DNA of 64,000 nucleotides from an uncultured Bermanella sp. Lineage in GTDB: Bacteria; Pseudomonadota; Gammaproteobacteria; Pseudomonadales; Oceanobacteraceae. Of the stretch, positions 28,209-38,509 are shown piece by piece. The DNA is taken from NCBI GenBank assembly GCA_913058575.1, contig CAJXRF010000003.1, positions 58,743 through 122,742 on the forward strand. The letters run 5' to 3'. How positions within the stretch are numbered: position 1 is the stretch's first letter; each line of letters opens with the position of its first letter. The notes beneath the pieces were generated by a model. It did no database searches and was not told the origin of the DNA. It was given only the letters and a program-made list of their open reading frames with translations. The position numbers were made by a program, and so were the translations under genes.

Positions 28209-28736
28209 CTATACTTGAGCATAGCTGTCGCTTAGGGCATCGAAGAATTGTTCTCTTAATTTACTGACTTCGCGCTTGAGTTCTTGGGCTTCTTTGTCGT
28301 TTAAGTCCTTTTTATCTATATAAAAGTGACGTCTGAAAAAAATCACCTTACTTCTGAATTTCCTTAAGCTTTTATATAAGGGCTTTTCATCTAGCAGTAA
28401 TAGCTTAGATTCGGCGGCAGTTAAGTCATTAAAGCTTTGTACGAGCTCATCCACTACTAAGTACAGCTCAGACCTGCGGCCTTGTGGCCAATCGTAGCGA
28501 TTTTGCGTGGCGTTCATGTACTCCTGAATTAATTCAAAATACTTCATGAATACATGGTGAACTTGCTCGGCTTGTTGAGCAATGCCTTCCATCAAGTCTC
28601 GTTTATGATCAATTTTTTGCTGATTTCTATTTTGTTTGGTGCGAATTCCCGATAACCAATAGCCAGAAAGCCCTGTAATGAGAGCTCCCAAAGCCACTTT
28701 AATACTGGTATCCAATAGCTCTATGACTTCTACCAT
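28209..28736 (-). CDS. hypothetical single-span membrane protein
   Basis: Protein of 175 residues, not recognised. Residues about 10-30 (TSIKVALGALITGLSGYWLSG) form one membrane span near the N-terminus. A basic stretch follows (RTKQNRNQQKIDHKRD), consistent with a cytoplasmic C-terminal part. The remainder is predicted mainly helical and charged, with heptad-like patterns (EAQELKREVSKLREQFF) near the end. It has its own terminator downstream. No neighbour suggests a function. Confidence 0.7.
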   Translation of the reverse strand: MVEVIELLDTSIKVALGALITGLSGYWLSGIRTKQNRNQQKIDHKRDLMEGIAQQAEQVHHVFMKYFELIQEYMNATQNRYDWPQGRRSELYLVVDELVQSFNDLTAAESKLLLLDEKPLYKSLRKFRSKVIFFRRHFYIDKKDLNDKEAQELKREVSKLREQFFDALSDSYAQV

Positions 28737-28812
28737 AATTTTCTCGTGTCAAAAGTTAAACTTATTCCTTGAAAAGCAAGAACGGCACCACTATTAAGTA
28801 TGGGTAGACAAT

Positions 28813-29256
28813 ATGAGAGATGAAATGAAATTTTTAGCCCTGTTTTTGTTAATGCCCCTTTTAGAAGTGGCCGTATTTGTTCAAGTTGGGGGCGAGATCG
28901 GTGCCTTTTGGACGCTGGCGTTAACGTTGGGAAGCGCCGTATTAGGGGTTTTCTTGGTAAGAACCCAAGGGTTGCGCACCTTTATGGCAGCTAAAGTACA
29001 ATTGGCTCAAGGAGAGACCCCTGCAATGGCGGTGGTTGAAGGCATTATGTTGCTGCTGGCGGGTGTTATGTTAATGGTGCCTGGCTTTTTAACCGATGCA
29101 TTAGGCGCGTTAATTTTAGTGCCGTTTATTAGGGCCTCATTGGCAAGCTCCGTTCTTGAGAAGGTTTTTATAGCTCGTGCACAAAGTGGATCATTCAAAC
29201 AAAATCAGCCAACTGATAGCCACACCATCGAAGGCTCTTTTCGCCGCGAAGACTGA
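28813..29256 (+). CDS. fxsA: FxsA family membrane protein
   Basis: FxsA is a small inner-membrane protein whose overproduction relieves F-plasmid exclusion of phage T7. The protein of 147 residues shows the family core: PLLEVAVFVQVGGEIGAFWT, LGVFLVRTQGLRTF, and GIMLLLAGVMLMVPGFLTDALG. There are about three or four spans and a polar, basic C-terminal tail. Codon 5 (Met) may be the true start. As in E. coli, it lies close to and upstream of groESL. Confidence 0.9.
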   Translation: MRDEMKFLALFLLMPLLEVAVFVQVGGEIGAFWTLALTLGSAVLGVFLVRTQGLRTFMAAKVQLAQGETPAMAVVEGIMLLLAGVMLMVPGFLTDALGALILVPFIRASLASSVLEKVFIARAQSGSFKQNQPTDSHTIEGSFRRED

Positions 29257-29291
29257 TTTGGCAAAATAACCAAGAAAAAATGACCTCGGCT

Positions 29292-29319
29292 ATTGAATTC
29301 TGTATTCATGGCCCCATTT
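29292..29319 (+). promoter_or_regulatory. sigma32 heat-shock promoter of groESL
   Basis: TATTGAA (29291-29297) followed by 14 bp and CCCCATTT (29312-29319) matches the RpoH consensus (CTTGAA, 13-15 bp, CCCCATNT) well. It lies about 140 bp before groES. Confidence 0.75.
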
Positions 29320-29336
29320 TGAGTACACGACATCCT

Positions 29337-29350
29337 CTTGTTATAACAAG
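29337..29350. promoter_or_regulatory. 14-bp perfect palindrome in the groESL leader
   Basis: CTTGTTATAACAAG is self-complementary over its full length and lies about 10 bp downstream of the expected transcription start, in the untranslated leader. Further small inverted repeats follow before groES (CGCCC with GGGCG, and GGCTTTAAGCC). It is not the CIRCE element. It could be an operator or part of a folded leader. Confidence 0.35.
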
Positions 29351-29453
29351 TTTATATAACGAGTGACGCGCCCAAGGGTTTGATGGGCGATATAGAATTT
29401 GGCTTTAAGCCTAAGAACAAAAAATTAAAACAAAATCGTTTGGAGACAGCTTT

Positions 29454-29741
29454 ATGAAAATCCGTCCATTGCATGACCGCATTGTTGTTCGTCGTAAAGA
29501 AGAAGAAACCAAAACAGCCGGTGGTATTGTCCTTCCTGGCGCATCTGCTGAAAAACCGAATCAAGGTGAAGTAGTGGCAGTGGGTACTGGCCGAGTTTTG
29601 CAAAGCGGCGATATCCAACCAATGGCCATTAGTGTTGGCGATACCGTTTTGTTTGGCCAGTACGGATCAAACGTTGTGAAAATTGATGGCGAAGAGCTAT
29701 TGATTATGAATGAAAGCGACATCTACGGCGTTATCGAATAA
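29454..29741 (+). CDS. groS: co-chaperonin GroES
   Basis: Heptameric lid of the GroEL chaperonin. The 95-residue protein opens with [14 protein letters not shown] and contains the mobile loop ([13 protein letters not shown]) that contacts GroEL. The later EDELL-like segment is [18 protein letters not shown] good ribosome site (TTGGAGA) precedes the ATG. It is the first gene of the groESL operon, under the sigma32 promoter upstream. Confidence 0.99.
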   Translation: MKIRPLHDRIVVRRKEEETKTAGGIVLPGASAEKPNQGEVVAVGTGRVLQSGDIQPMAISVGDTVLFGQYGSNVVKIDGEELLIMNESDIYGVIE

Positions 29742-29794
29742 TTTAGTTTCGACTCCGTTTAAAGTATCTAATAAATAATCGAATTAAAATTTAA

Positions 29795-31447
<1,653 letters not shown>

Positions 31448-31507
31448 TATCGCCCTATTGCTTATTTATTAGACGCAGTCTTTTAAATTTAAAGCGGGAG
31501 GCAAGAG

Positions 31508-31535
31508 GCCAGCAAGTTATGCTTGATGGCTTTTT
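31508..31535 (+). terminator. terminator of groESL
   Basis: GCCAGCAAG (31508-31516) and CTTGATGGC (31522-31530) pair with one mismatch around a 5-base loop, followed by TTTTTG. An outer pairing of CGGGA with TCCCG may extend the structure. Confidence 0.75.
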
Positions 31536-31674
31536 GTTTCCCGTTTTGCGTTTTGGTACGCAAATCTTTGTTTTAATGGCTTTTTTGTCATTTTTTTACA
31601 CACTTTGAGCACATTTTTGTAGGGCTGTGCAGTTACAGCAATGATTCCCTGCTTTACAATGGTCGGCTTTAAAT

Positions 31675-32448
31675 TTGAGTAAAGGTGTGGACGCTGTGGC
31701 CGAGGCCAAATCCAGTCGCAAATTAGTAGTCGTGAGCATATTGGCATATTTCGTATTTTTGCTGGTTATGTTTCCACTTAATATTGCCTATAAATTGATC
31801 GACCCTAAAGGTTTACCCGTTCAAGTAGTATCTGTTTCCGGAACACTCTGGGATGGCCATCTTGTAATTAAACAGTCATTGATTGGGCAAACGCAATTGG
31901 ATTGGACGTTATCCCCCATGGCGTTATTGACTGGGGAAGTGAACAGTCAGTTCAGTGTGAAAAGTGCTCAATTTGAGGGGAAAGGTAATGTCTCATTGGC
32001 TATGAACGGTGATATTGCTCTCAATCAGGTGAGTGCTTATGTGGATGCAGCACTGATTAACAAGCCATTACGCAGCCAAAAAGTGAATGTGAATGGCGAT
32101 TTGGAACTTATTCAAACCAATATTGTATTTAATATGAAGGAAAAAATAACCTCATTTGCCAGTGGCCGATTGGTTTGGGCTGGGGGAGATGTTCAATACC
32201 CTAAAGGCAGAAGTAAAAAGTCGGCTAATTTACCCATGTTAATTGCTGATATAAGCAGTTTAAACGGTGAGTTACTGGCACAAGTGCATACCGATGACGG
32301 TTTGAATGTGGCCAAAGGTAATTTGAAAGCCGATGGTTGGGCGAGCATAGCCATACAAAAACGTATGATTGACCTAGTGGGCGAACCTTGGCCAAATAAG
32401 GCCAGCGCCGATAGCGTTATTTTTGAAGTATCTGAAAAAGTTTTTTAG
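31675..32448 (+). CDS. gspN: type II secretion system protein N
   Basis: GspN is a bitopic accessory protein of some type II secretion systems. After an N-terminal membrane span (VVVSILAYFVFLLVMFPL, about 18-35) comes a periplasmic beta-rich domain with the family segment VQVVSVSGTLWDGHL and the later IQTNIVFN. Length (257 residues from TTG) fits. The start is uncertain: TTG 31675, GTG 31687 and GTG 31696 are all in frame. It precedes gspC by 29 bp in a gspN-C-D unit. The other gsp genes are not in this window. Confidence 0.85.
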   Translation: MSKGVDAVAEAKSSRKLVVVSILAYFVFLLVMFPLNIAYKLIDPKGLPVQVVSVSGTLWDGHLVIKQSLIGQTQLDWTLSPMALLTGEVNSQFSVKSAQFEGKGNVSLAMNGDIALNQVSAYVDAALINKPLRSQKVNVNGDLELIQTNIVFNMKEKITSFASGRLVWAGGDVQYPKGRSKKSANLPMLIADISSLNGELLAQVHTDDGLNVAKGNLKADGWASIAIQKRMIDLVGEPWPNKASADSVIFEVSEKVF

Positions 32449-32477
32449 CAAACACCTAATAAGTAAAAGGAAGTTTT

Positions 32478-33347
32478 GTGCATTGGAGTGAACATAAAGC
32501 AATTGAGCCCAGCATCACCTTAGTTAAGTGGGTGTTGAGTTTATGCTTGGCCTACCAAGGGGCAGTACTAACTTGGTTAGTGCTGGACAGCCCTGTGCTG
32601 GTTTTACCTGAAGCCACTCAAGGTAAGGCCAGTCAATCCCAGCAAGCCCAATTACATGACATGGCGTCTTGGAATATTTTTGGCAAGGCGGATGAAGCGC
32701 CAGTGGCTCAGCAAGAAGAAATTAATGCCCCCAAAACCCGTTTAAGATTGGTGTTAATGGGCGTGTTTGTGAGTAACCCCAAAGAAAATGGCAGCGCTAT
32801 CATTGCCGAGCAAGGTAGAGAAGGTGAGTTCTTTAAAGTAGGCGATAGAGTCCAAGGGCGTGCCCGTTTATCTCAAGTGTATAATGATAAAGTTATTCTG
32901 GATAACAGCGGTAAACTAGAAACCCTTACATTTGAAGATGCGGCCAAATTAATGAAGGGCATAACAACGGCAGATAAGGTGGCTAAAAAGCCAACTTCCT
33001 CCAGGAATAAAAAGAACTCAGCAAGAAATTTTAAAAGGCAATTAAGGGGCATTAAAACCCCTGAAAAGTTTGTTGATTTTGCCAAGGAACAATTAGAAGA
33101 CCCAGAACAAGCTATGAAAAATATGGGGCTGCAAGCAGCTGGCGATGGTTATTTATTAACACCATCAGCCACCATGTTAATGAGCTTGGGAATGAAAGCT
33201 GGGGATAAAATTATATCTGTGAATGGAAACTCTTTAGGAGATCCAACACAGGACAAAACCATCATTGATGAAGTTTATTCGTCGGGTAATGCCAGTATTG
33301 TGATTGAGCGTGGCAGCCGACGTATGACTATTAATCACTCGTTTTAA
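32478..33347 (+). CDS. gspC: type II secretion system protein C
   Basis: Bitopic inner-membrane component that links the pseudopilus platform to the secretin. A GTG start is preceded by AAAGGAAG. One span occupies about 18-38 (VKWVLSLCLAYQGAVLTWLV). The homology-region domain (about 60-155) includes TRLRLVLMGVFVSN and GRARLSQVYNDKVILDN. A basic linker leads to a C-terminal PDZ-type domain (about 215-289) with YLLTPSATMLMSLGMKAGDKIISVNG. The gene ends 2 bp before gspD. Confidence 0.93.
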   Translation: MHWSEHKAIEPSITLVKWVLSLCLAYQGAVLTWLVLDSPVLVLPEATQGKASQSQQAQLHDMASWNIFGKADEAPVAQQEEINAPKTRLRLVLMGVFVSNPKENGSAIIAEQGREGEFFKVGDRVQGRARLSQVYNDKVILDNSGKLETLTFEDAAKLMKGITTADKVAKKPTSSRNKKNSARNFKRQLRGIKTPEKFVDFAKEQLEDPEQAMKNMGLQAAGDGYLLTPSATMLMSLGMKAGDKIISVNGNSLGDPTQDKTIIDEVYSSGNASIVIERGSRRMTINHSF

Positions 33348-33349
33348 TT

Positions 33350-35266
33350 ATGGCCATGAATATGAAAATAAAAAAGTGGATCGCTCTTGTTGTCTTTTTA
33401 GTGGCATTGCCGATGTCGCCCTCTTGGGCTGAAGATGAACAAACATGGAAAGTGAATTTAAAAGAAGCGGATATTAAAGCCTTCATTTCACAAATAGCCA
33501 ATATTACCGGGTACAGCTTTGTTATAGACCCCAGGGTAAAAGGTAAAGTCACCATCGTGTCTGATACTTCCATGAATAAGCATGATGTGTATCAGATGTT
33601 TCAGTCGGTTTTAGGTGTACATGGTTTTGCCGCCATTCCTGCTGGCAGTGTCATTAAAATCGTTCAACAAAATAACAGTAAGCAAGAAGGTGGAATGCCG
33701 GTTGGTGTTTCTAAAAAAGGCGCCGAGCTTATTACTCAGGTAATTCAAATTAAAGAAACACCCGCATTAGATTTGGTGCCGATTCTGCGCCCCATGGTGG
33801 CTAAGTATGGTCATTTGGCCGGTGTTAAAAGTGCTAATGCATTAATTGTGACAGACCATGCTTCAAATGTACGCCGTTTAGAAAAAATCATAGAGCGCTT
33901 AGATGGCTCAGGTGTTTCAGAGCTGGAAGTGGTGCAACTGGAAGAAGCTTGGGTAGGAGACATTGTAAAAGTATTAACCAGTTTAGACCCTGAAAAAGTA
34001 AGTGAAGGGGGCAAGGGTAAAGGGGTTAGCGGTGTTGCCGGAAGAATTCGTGTAGTGGCCGATGAGCGTGCTAATCGCTTAATCATTCGAGGTGAAAAAA
34101 CGGCTCGCGAACGAGTGAAAAAACTTATCGCTACTTTGGATCAGCCTTCTAAGTTTTCAGGTACGGCCTCTGTGTTGCGCCTGCAGCATGCAGATGCCAA
34201 AGAATTGGCTGAGTTGTTAAAGAATCTTATGGGCGATGTGAAAGATGATAAAAATAAAGCCGCCAGTAAGGTCAGCATATACGCAGATGAAGGTTTGAAT
34301 GCGCTGGTGGTAAGAGCAGAACCTTCTGTGATGTCAGAAATTAAAGAAGTGGTCTCGCAACTGGATATTCGCCGCGCTCAGGTATTAATAGAAGCAGCTA
34401 TTGTTGAGGTCACAGGTTCAGTGGATGATCGTGTAGGCGTGCAAATGGGGATTGTGGATGTGGATGCCTTAGACGGCGATAGCGATTCCACCACGCCATT
34501 AACAGCCACCAACTTTAGTGATGGCGGAACCAGTTTATCTCAGTTTTTAACGGGTATCTCGACTGGTGCACCTACACTAGGATCAGGTTTTACTCTTGGG
34601 GCAGGTGGTAGTTTAGCCAATGGCAACGAGTTTGCGATCTTAGTACAAGCGCTAGAGTCAGTCAGTAATGCTAACCTTTTAAGTACGCCAAGCATCATGA
34701 CGCTTGATAACCAAGAAGCAGAAATTATTGTGGGTCAAAATGTTCCTTTTGTAACAGGAACATCGTCAAGTACTTCAAATTCTAACCCTTTTACAACCAT
34801 TACTCGTGAAGATATAGGTACCACGTTAAAAGTGATCCCTCATGTTCAAGACGGTAAATTTATTCGTTTAGAAGTAGAGCAAAGTACAGAAAGTGTTGAA
34901 GATACCGTAGTAGAAGGGCAGGCTGATTTAATTACCAACAAGCGCTCTATTAAGACTCAGGTATTAGCCGAAAACGGCGAGATTGTGATGCTGGGTGGAT
35001 TGATTCGAGATGCCGTTCAAGAAAGCCAAAGCAAGGTACCTTTCTTGGGGGATATTCCTATTTTGGGTTGGTTGTTCCGTTCATCAAGTGAAAGTCACGT
35101 TAAGCAAAACTTGATCGTGTTCATTAAGACAACCATTGTGCTTGATAAACAAGACAGCTTGGACATTATTCGTCGTAAATACGACGGTATTTATGAAATT
35201 GATTTAAGTGCAGAAATTGGAGCAGAAGGGATCGACGCGAAACTTAATTCAATTTTTGAACAGTAA
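33350..35266 (+). CDS. gspD: type II secretion system secretin
   Basis: Multimeric outer-membrane secretin through which folded exoproteins leave. Signal peptide about 1-27 (cut after SWA). The N0 domain (WKVNLKEADIKAFISQIANITGYSF) is followed by N1-N3 repeats. The C-terminal secretin domain contains VGQNVPFVTGTSSSTS, TLKVIPHV and VPFLGDIPILGWLF. Length 638 is normal. It sits directly after gspC (2-bp gap), and a strong hairpin follows. Three in-frame ATGs occur within the first five codons. Confidence 0.96.
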   Translation: MAMNMKIKKWIALVVFLVALPMSPSWAEDEQTWKVNLKEADIKAFISQIANITGYSFVIDPRVKGKVTIVSDTSMNKHDVYQMFQSVLGVHGFAAIPAGSVIKIVQQNNSKQEGGMPVGVSKKGAELITQVIQIKETPALDLVPILRPMVAKYGHLAGVKSANALIVTDHASNVRRLEKIIERLDGSGVSELEVVQLEEAWVGDIVKVLTSLDPEKVSEGGKGKGVSGVAGRIRVVADERANRLIIRGEKTARERVKKLIATLDQPSKFSGTASVLRLQHADAKELAELLKNLMGDVKDDKNKAASKVSIYADEGLNALVVRAEPSVMSEIKEVVSQLDIRRAQVLIEAAIVEVTGSVDDRVGVQMGIVDVDALDGDSDSTTPLTATNFSDGGTSLSQFLTGISTGAPTLGSGFTLGAGGSLANGNEFAILVQALESVSNANLLSTPSIMTLDNQEAEIIVGQNVPFVTGTSSSTSNSNPFTTITREDIGTTLKVIPHVQDGKFIRLEVEQSTESVEDTVVEGQADLITNKRSIKTQVLAENGEIVMLGGLIRDAVQESQSKVPFLGDIPILGWLFRSSSESHVKQNLIVFIKTTIVLDKQDSLDIIRRKYDGIYEIDLSAEIGAEGIDAKLNSIFEQ

Positions 35267-35270
35267 TATA

Positions 35271-35307
35271 GACAAAATAAAAGGGCTAATAGCCCTTTTA
35301 TTTTGTC
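35271..35307. terminator. bidirectional terminator between gspD and yceF
   Basis: GACAAAATAAAAGGGCT (35271-35287) pairs perfectly with AGCCCTTTTATTTTGTC (35291-35307). The 17-bp stem has A-rich and T-rich flanks, so it can terminate both converging transcripts. Confidence 0.85.
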
Positions 35308-35310
35308 TAC

Positions 35311-35889
35311 TTATATAACTTGAACGTGAAATCGCTCTAGCATTTTAATTAATTGTATTAATGGCAAACCAACTAAAGCATTAGGGTCATTGCCTTCTAG
35401 CCGCTCAAACAAACTTATTCCGAGTCCTTCTGATTTAAAGCTGCCAGCACAATTGTAAGGCTGTTCTTTTTGTAAGTAGTTTTCAATTTGGTTGTCGCTT
35501 AACTCTCGAAAATAAACATGAAAGGGCTCAATGCACTCTTCAAATTGGTTGGTGCCAGCATTAAATACACATAAGCTTGTATAGAAAGTAACCGCTCTTC
35601 CACTGGATTCTTTTAATTGCAACGTAGCATTTTCATGGTCATTAGGTTTGCCAATTATTTTCCCATCTAGTGTGGCGCACTGGTCACTGGCAATAATAAT
35701 TGATTGGGGGTGTCGAACCGCAATTGCTTGAGCTTTTAGTTTGGCTAAACGCTTAACCATATCTTTAGGAGATTCCCCTTCCAGTGGAGTTTCATCAATA
35801 TCTGGGCTGTCGCAGTCAAAACTTAAATCTAGTTTTTCAAGAAGGGTTTTTCGAAAAGGGGAGCTGGAACCTAATACTAATCGGGCCAT
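35311..35889 (-). CDS. yceF: Maf-like nucleotide pyrophosphatase YceF (m7GTP-type)
   Basis: House-cleaning pyrophosphatase that hydrolyses modified nucleotides; the YceF branch prefers 7-methyl-GTP. N-terminal LVLGSSSPFRKTLLEKL is the phosphate-binding Maf motif. IIIASDQCATLDGKIIGKP contains the catalytic Asp. The YceF-type PYNCAGSFKSEGLGI follows near residue 144. Length is 192. It converges on gspD. Confidence 0.92.
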   Translation of the reverse strand: MARLVLGSSSPFRKTLLEKLDLSFDCDSPDIDETPLEGESPKDMVKRLAKLKAQAIAVRHPQSIIIASDQCATLDGKIIGKPNDHENATLQLKESSGRAVTFYTSLCVFNAGTNQFEECIEPFHVYFRELSDNQIENYLQKEQPYNCAGSFKSEGLGISLFERLEGNDPNALVGLPLIQLIKMLERFHVQVI

Positions 35890-35940
35890 GGTGCGTACCT
35901 AATATAATTTGGTAGCTAGTTTACTTGATGTGAGGCAAAA

Positions 35941-35966
35941 AAAAACAGGCTCAAGAGCCTGTTTTT
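35941..35966 (-). terminator. terminator of sodB
   Basis: AAAAACAGGCTC and GAGCCTGTTTTT pair over 12 bp with a 2-base gap, lying just after the sodB stop. Runs of A/T on both sides allow action in either direction. Confidence 0.8.
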
Positions 35967-35982
35967 TGAGTGACAGCTGGAA

Positions 35983-36567
35983 TTACTTAGCGAAATTTTC
36001 GTTAGCAAAGTTCCAGTTGATCAATGCCCAGAAGCCTTTAAGGTAGGCAGGACGTAGGTTACGGTAATCGATGTAATATGCATGTTCCCAAAGGTCAACT
36101 GTCATTAAAGGTGTAACGCCTTCTTCAGTGATTGGGGTACCAGCATTAGAGGTGTTAACGATGTCTAAAGAACCGTCTGCTTTTTTAACTAACCAAGTCC
36201 AGCTTGCACCGAAATTGTTTACAGCTGAATCATTGAATTTAGCTTGAAACTCTTCAAAAGAACCAAAAGCACTGTTGATAGCGTCAGCAATGGCACCTGT
36301 TGGAGCGCCGCCGCCGTTAGGGCTTAGGCTGTTCCAGTAGAAAGTGTGGTTCCATATTTGTGCGGCATTGTTGAAAATACCACCAGAAGAAGTTTTGATG
36401 ATTTCTTCAAGAGATTTTGACGCTAGGTCAGTACCTTCAACTAGACCATTAAGTTTAGTCACGTAAGTGTTGTGGTGCTTACCGTGGTGAAAATCTAAAG
36501 TTTCTGCAGAAATATGTGGCTCAAGTGCGTCTTTTGCGTAGGGTAGTGCTGGTAATTCGAATGCCAT
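35983..36567 (-). CDS. sodB: superoxide dismutase (Fe)
   Basis: Cytoplasmic iron superoxide dismutase, 194 residues. Metal ligands are His27, His74, Asp158 and His162 (DLWEHAYY). Gln70 in NNAAQIWNH is the iron-type active-site glutamine, and the order AAQ then NHTFYW favours Fe over Mn. The ATG is preceded by AGGAGAG. It is monocistronic with its own terminator. Confidence 0.97.
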   Translation of the reverse strand: MAFELPALPYAKDALEPHISAETLDFHHGKHHNTYVTKLNGLVEGTDLASKSLEEIIKTSSGGIFNNAAQIWNHTFYWNSLSPNGGGAPTGAIADAINSAFGSFEEFQAKFNDSAVNNFGASWTWLVKKADGSLDIVNTSNAGTPITEEGVTPLMTVDLWEHAYYIDYRNLRPAYLKGFWALINWNFANENFAK

Positions 36568-36809
36568 TTTGGCTCTCCTAGTAGTGTGGAACTCTCAATC
36601 ATCAATCAATTTGCAGGTGGCTTATAATGTACCTACATTTGGGTAGCGCAATAATACCATTAGATTTACTCCTTATCTAACCATGAAACGATTGTGGAAA
36701 TTAAATGTAGGCTTGTGGCTTGCATCGCGTACTGTGACTTGCCAAATATTTACTGCCTGCGACAATGGGGCTAGATTATTAACTCATTATACTGCCTAAA
36801 TGGTTGACT
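36568..36809. other. intergenic region between divergent sodB and coiled-coil gene
   Basis: About 240 bp without a gene. It must hold the sodB promoter and that of the rightward pair starting at 36810. I see no clear Fur box, riboswitch or RNA gene in it. Confidence 0.4.
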
Positions 36810-37610
36810 ATGAATAAAGATAAAGAGCCCGAACATCTGGCATCCTTTGCGATGAGCAAAGAGGAGATCGCTAGCCGGCAGCGTGTGACTAAAAACCCAA
36901 GAAGCACAAAAAATAGTCAGCCAGCAGCTACCAGCAAAGCTTTGTGGGCGCTAACGATATTTGCACTGTTAGTATCAGGAGCTTTACTGGTGCAATTTCA
37001 GCAGGTTAAAAAACAGTCAGCTTTACAGTTGCAAGCCATTACTATTTTACAAGAAAGGCTTATAGATACAGGTGAGCAATCGAACTTATCGGTTGATGCC
37101 ATTAAAATCATAATGAATGACCAAGACCATGAAATTCGTAAGCTGTGGGACTTAGCGAATAAAAGTAATAAAAATCAAATAAGAAAGAATAAGCAGAGAC
37201 TTGATGAGCAAAATAAACTGATTACTAAATATGCAGGGAAGGTAGATTTAATCGGTAAGGATCAAGCTAAGTCAGAGAAATCTCTATTAAAAGCCATTAA
37301 AGACAGTAGTAATGAATCCAGCCAAGGGCTTAGTCAGCTTCAATCTAATGTTGATGCTCAGAGCGTTAAATTTGATAAAAGCATCGCCAGCTTACCTAAA
37401 AATTTATCAAAAACATTGAATAGCTATGATGCCAAAATTAAGGCAATCCCCAAAGGACTTGCTAAAACACTAAAGGATCATGGCAAGGGCATTAAGGCCA
37501 TGGATGCGACTCGTTTACAGCTAATTAAACGCATTAATGCACTTGATAAAGAACTTAAAGCCCTGAAAAAATCTCAGACTAAGAAAGTAACCGCACCAGC
37601 GGCGAGTTAG
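36810..37610 (+). CDS. hypothetical single-span coiled-coil protein
   Basis: Protein of 266 residues, not recognised. The ATG at 36810 is preferred over the TTG at 36804. A polar cytoplasmic N-terminus of about 42 residues precedes a single span (ALWALTIFALLVSGALLVQF, about 45-64). A long charged helical region follows, with heptad spacing and a Lys/Ser-rich repeat-like section (KSIASLPKNLSKTL, KIKAIPKGLAKTL) near the end. It would extend into the periplasm or span as a rod. Five base pairs separate it from the next gene, suggesting an operon with the acyl-CoA dehydrogenase-like protein. Function unknown. Confidence 0.7.
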   Translation: MNKDKEPEHLASFAMSKEEIASRQRVTKNPRSTKNSQPAATSKALWALTIFALLVSGALLVQFQQVKKQSALQLQAITILQERLIDTGEQSNLSVDAIKIIMNDQDHEIRKLWDLANKSNKNQIRKNKQRLDEQNKLITKYAGKVDLIGKDQAKSEKSLLKAIKDSSNESSQGLSQLQSNVDAQSVKFDKSIASLPKNLSKTLNSYDAKIKAIPKGLAKTLKDHGKGIKAMDATRLQLIKRINALDKELKALKKSQTKKVTAPAAS

Positions 37611-37615
37611 CCTAT

Positions 37616-38503
37616 ATGTATAGCATTATTGAAAAGCAGTTAAAGCAAAAAGAGTACTTGGATTTTAATCAATTCTCGGATGCCGTATTAAGCCAAGATA
37701 AATCGAATAGTTTATTGGCCACTTTAGAGTTGAGTTTAAGGGCTACTTCTATTGGTCAGAGTTTTGCCATTGGATACCGTTGTGCATTGCAAGCATTATG
37801 GCCCAGTTTGAAGCAAGGGCAGTGGGCGGCTTTGTGCGTCAGCGAGGCACAAGGCAATCACCCGCGCCAGATTAAAACAACCGTGAATGAACAAGGTGTG
37901 CTTGCTGGGCATAAAAGCTTTGTGAGTATGGCCGAACAGGCCAAGCAACTCATTGTAATAGCGAAAATAGCAGAGCATGAAAACCGCCCCCAGTTAAAGG
38001 CCGTTCTGGTTTCTCAAGACTTGGCTGAGGTGTTAACACAACCCATGCCTAATATTGGTATGCTGCCTGATATCAGTCATGGCTCTATAGAACTGAATGA
38101 TGCACAGGGGACCATTCTACCTGGTGATGGATATACTGAATTTAGTAAACGGTTTCGCTACTTAGAAGACATTCATGTGCTTATGGGGTTTACGTCACTG
38201 ATACTATCAACATCTTTACGCTTTAAACTAAAGCCTGAAATTACAGAAAAAAGTTTAATGCTGATATCTGCCATATTAAACCAAGACTTAAACGATACTT
38301 ATTGGCACCACCTGCATATTTCTGCACTTTTTAAAGAGTTTGTAGAGTTAGTGGCAGAGTTTGAAGAGAATATTCAGGATGTACCCAATGGTTTTTCTGA
38401 AAATTGGCAGCGGGATAAAAAAATATTCTCGATTGCTTCAAAGGCTCGTTTAGCGCGCACTGAAAATGCTCGAGCGGCACTTAATACAGTACTCAGTTTC
38501 TAA
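37616..38503 (+). CDS. acyl-CoA dehydrogenase-like protein, shortened
   Basis: Protein of 295 residues that resembles the middle beta-domain and part of the C-terminal helical domain of acyl-CoA dehydrogenases. ALCVSEAQGNHPRQIKTTV and GVLAGHKSFVSMAEQAKQ follow the family pattern of a Thr/Ser-Glu FAD-site strand followed by a Gly-x-Lys-x-Phe strand. It is about 100 residues shorter than a full enzyme. The C-terminus (KARLARTENARAALNTVL) lacks the Gly-Thr and catalytic-Glu segment expected there. It may be a non-catalytic family member. No beta-oxidation gene lies beside it. Confidence 0.6.
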   Translation: MYSIIEKQLKQKEYLDFNQFSDAVLSQDKSNSLLATLELSLRATSIGQSFAIGYRCALQALWPSLKQGQWAALCVSEAQGNHPRQIKTTVNEQGVLAGHKSFVSMAEQAKQLIVIAKIAEHENRPQLKAVLVSQDLAEVLTQPMPNIGMLPDISHGSIELNDAQGTILPGDGYTEFSKRFRYLEDIHVLMGFTSLILSTSLRFKLKPEITEKSLMLISAILNQDLNDTYWHHLHISALFKEFVELVAEFEENIQDVPNGFSENWQRDKKIFSIASKARLARTENARAALNTVLSF

Positions 38504-38509
38504 TGAGCA

